Source: Methanobacteriota archaeon
GTDB lineage: Archaea; Thermoplasmatota; Poseidoniia; Poseidoniales; Thalassarchaeaceae
Reading direction: 5' to 3'
DNA length: 8,597 nt
Assembly (NCBI GenBank): GCA_002725475.1
Contig: PBPH01000076.1
Span: forward strand, 1 to 8,597
Positions 7,242 to 8,597 of the stretch are shown here, piece after piece. A model generated the notes under the pieces. It was given only the letters and a program-made list of their open reading frames with translations, made no database searches and was not told the origin of the DNA. Each line of letters opens with the position of its first letter. The first letter of the stretch is position 1. Made by a program: the position numbers and the translations under genes.

Positions 7242-8474
7242 TCAAACACCCAACATTAGCCGTCCTAGGTCCCTTAGGCCGGGAGCCAGCCCAACTGTGA
7301 GTAAACCAAGTACCACAAGCAAGCGCAAGTGGGTTTGGCGCTTTTCAAATCTCCATTCTGCAAAGAATAATACTATCACAAATGCCAAAACCATCTTCAC
7401 AACCAAAAATCCCCAGCCGCCGCCAGCACCACTTTCTGTACCACCTGCTAATTCCATCACAAAAGCAGATAGGACGTGTTTCTCAGAATATCCAAAAATA
7501 TCAACACCCACCCAAGATGCAAAACCATCGACTAATTGTCCATAAACAGCAAGTAAAACTATTGGTGTAGAAAAGGCCGCACTCCGAACTAATTTCTCAT
7601 GTGCCTCATGATCATCTCCTTCAAAACCCTCCCATTGCTCTAAAGTCACTCCATCCTCAAGAATACCTGGAATTTTACCCTTCTCAATTAGAATTGAATA
7701 TGCTTCCTTTCCACGGTGATGTAACATCGAAACAAACAAAATTGGAAAAGCGAGAACTACTAAAGCGGGCCAAAGGGTCAATTCATCAGCACCATATTGA
7801 ATTTCTGCAAATTCTAGCAGTTTAGTTGCAACCAAAAGGCAGGCACCCATTCCCGAGAAGAGGACACTAAGTTCTAACACCCTCCATTCTGCAATTTTTT
7901 GTTTCAAAGTGAAAATCTCAGATTCAAATAAGAAAACGAAAATTAATGGAATCATTATCAAAAATCCAATATTTTGGGCAGAGTTAAATTCGTAAAGCAG
8001 GAATAGATGACCAATAATAATAATCACTAGAGTGAGCAATGGGATTAACAATTTAGTTTGCGATTTTAATTTCCAGTCTTTCATGAAATATACTATTATT
8101 CCAGTCAAGAAAATCCAGCCAGCTGTTTGGAAATGGATAAATGGTGATACGAACCAAGAATCTACATCTGCTGAAAAAAGATTGGCATCCTCAGCAACTT
8201 CTACTAGAACTGCCCAAAGTACCCATGGAAGCAATGAGTAAAGCATTCTTTCATTATCTGAAACCCCCCATTCCCTCAACCAAGCAGAAAGAGATACGAT
8301 GAAAGCGACCAGAAGAATAGAGTAGGCGGCAGTGTCTACTGGGTTGTAACTTGAATCCCCCCCTGCCTCTCCAACTATTGGTTGAACGAAATTGGTATCA
8401 ACGATATCCCAAATAAACCAAACATCAGCAAAAAGCCTGTAATGGCTATAAGGAATACAGTTGGCCAGCCCCAA
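7242..8474 (-). CDS. DUF63 family multipass membrane protein (frame broken near the N-terminus)
   Basis: The DUF63 (PF01889) family is archaeal and has no known function. Numbering from the TTG-started 410-residue frame: family-like landmarks are QPIVGEAGG..YNPVDTAAY (31-51), LLPWVLWAVLVEVAEDAN (81-98), a GQLVDGFASWVGVD block (312-325) followed by EKHVLS (331-336), and the C-terminal LAPGLRDLGRLMLGV (396-410). About ten hydrophobic helices are visible, e.g. 48-66, 78-93, 116-131, 142-160, 168-184, 201-219, 234-250, 299-312, 353-372 and 383-396. A soluble acidic loop (about 260-295) lies between helices. The first ~18 residues have no start better than TTG and do not look like a membrane-protein N-terminus. 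The expected first helix lies in another frame just upstream, so the real protein probably begins at about 8581 and is ~445 residues long. Its stop overlaps the TTG candidate start of the carboxylase beta gene, which suggests co-transcription; no functional link to leucine breakdown is evident. Confidence 0.85.
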   Translation of the reverse strand: MGLANCIPYSHYRLFADVWFIWDIVDTNFVQPIVGEAGGDSSYNPVDTAAYSILLVAFIVSLSAWLREWGVSDNERMLYSLLPWVLWAVLVEVAEDANLFSADVDSWFVSPFIHFQTAGWIFLTGIIVYFMKDWKLKSQTKLLIPLLTLVIIIIGHLFLLYEFNSAQNIGFLIMIPLIFVFLFESEIFTLKQKIAEWRVLELSVLFSGMGACLLVATKLLEFAEIQYGADELTLWPALVVLAFPILFVSMLHHRGKEAYSILIEKGKIPGILEDGVTLEQWEGFEGDDHEAHEKLVRSAAFSTPIVLLAVYGQLVDGFASWVGVDIFGYSEKHVLSAFVMELAGGTESGAGGGWGFLVVKMVLAFVIVLFFAEWRFEKRQTHLRLLVVLGLLTVGLAPGLRDLGRLMLGV

Positions 8475-8581
8475 GCAAAGTTATTTAAAGGAGTATTTAT
8501 TACCTGGATATTCTTCTCAATTATTGGCAAAGTCTGAGCTAGTGATAAGCTTGAAATTATGTCTAAAGGTGAGGAAATCAC
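8375..8581 (-). pseudogene. Out-of-frame N-terminal segment of the DUF63 protein
   Basis: A 68-codon frame begins at GTG 8581 and has stops just upstream. It encodes a moderately polar N-terminus, then a clear membrane helix (WPTVFLIAITGFLLMFGLF, about 39-57), and ends at 8375 inside the DUF63 gene. Halobacterial DUF63 proteins, as I recall, start with one helix followed directly by a conserved W/F-rich segment like FIWDIVDTNFVQPI, which here lies in the other frame. One extra base (for instance a T in the T5 run around 8433, or in the ATTTGGG stretch around 8410) would join the two. It is either a sequencing/assembly error, a true frameshift mutation, or, less likely, a programmed shift. No SD site is visible; a leaderless start is possible. 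An independent small membrane protein is the alternative. Confidence 0.6.
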
Positions 8582-8597
8582 GTTAAATTAGAATTAT

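Noticed and set aside
7195..7245. Seventeen-residue N-terminal extension of mccB from TTG 7245
   Set aside because: The added residues do not resemble family N-termini, and ATG 7194 matches the usual start. It is kept only as an alternative.
7234..7545. Plus-strand open frame opposite the DUF63 C-terminus
   Set aside because: Low-complexity Thr/Pro/Ser/Lys composition expected from the reverse of hydrophobic codons, with no ribosome site; the DUF63 frame is the real one.
1..8597. Mobile elements, CRISPR arrays, tRNA or rRNA genes
   Set aside because: No terminal repeats, spaced direct repeats, transposase-like protein or RNA-gene signature was seen; the gaps between genes are too short to hold RNA genes.

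Overview
The window looks like a piece of a planktonic euryarchaeal genome, probably a Marine Group II/III (Poseidoniales-type, Thermoplasmatota) archaeon. This is an inference: two genes belong to families best known from Euryarchaeota (an archaeal presenilin-type protease and a DUF63 membrane protein). The archaeal split of the acyl-CoA carboxylase alpha subunit into separate biotin carboxylase and biotin carrier genes fits, as do the strong Shine-Dalgarno sites. The taxon was not tested by any search.

Layout, plus strand (1-2619): first, the C-terminal part of a presenilin/signal-peptide-peptidase-type intramembrane aspartyl protease. It carries a large soluble, beta-propeller-like segment before its membrane core, and its frame runs off the left edge. 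After a short gap with a near-perfect Shine-Dalgarno site comes serS, a complete class II seryl-tRNA synthetase. It converges on the minus-strand block with only 17 bases between the stop codons and an A/T-rich hairpin there.

Layout, minus strand (8581 down to 2637): five co-directional, tightly packed genes. In transcription order they are a DUF63 multipass membrane protein (apparently frameshifted near its N-terminus), the carboxyltransferase (beta) subunit of methylcrotonyl-CoA carboxylase, an enoyl-CoA hydratase of the 3-methylglutaconyl-CoA hydratase (LiuC) type, a biotin carboxylase, and a biotin carboxyl carrier protein. The order beta / hydratase / alpha matches the bacterial liuB-liuC-liuD order for leucine and isovalerate breakdown, except that alpha is split in two.

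Together the four enzymes would carboxylate 3-methylcrotonyl-CoA to 3-methylglutaconyl-CoA and hydrate it to HMG-CoA. Isovaleryl-CoA dehydrogenase and HMG-CoA lyase are not in the window. The points most worth a second look are the propeller-fused presenilin, the in-frame UGA separating the two alpha-subunit genes, the reading-frame break in the DUF63 gene, and a short perfect hairpin directly before the likely mccB start. I found no RNA genes, CRISPR arrays or mobile elements, and no gene-free stretch longer than 300 bases.
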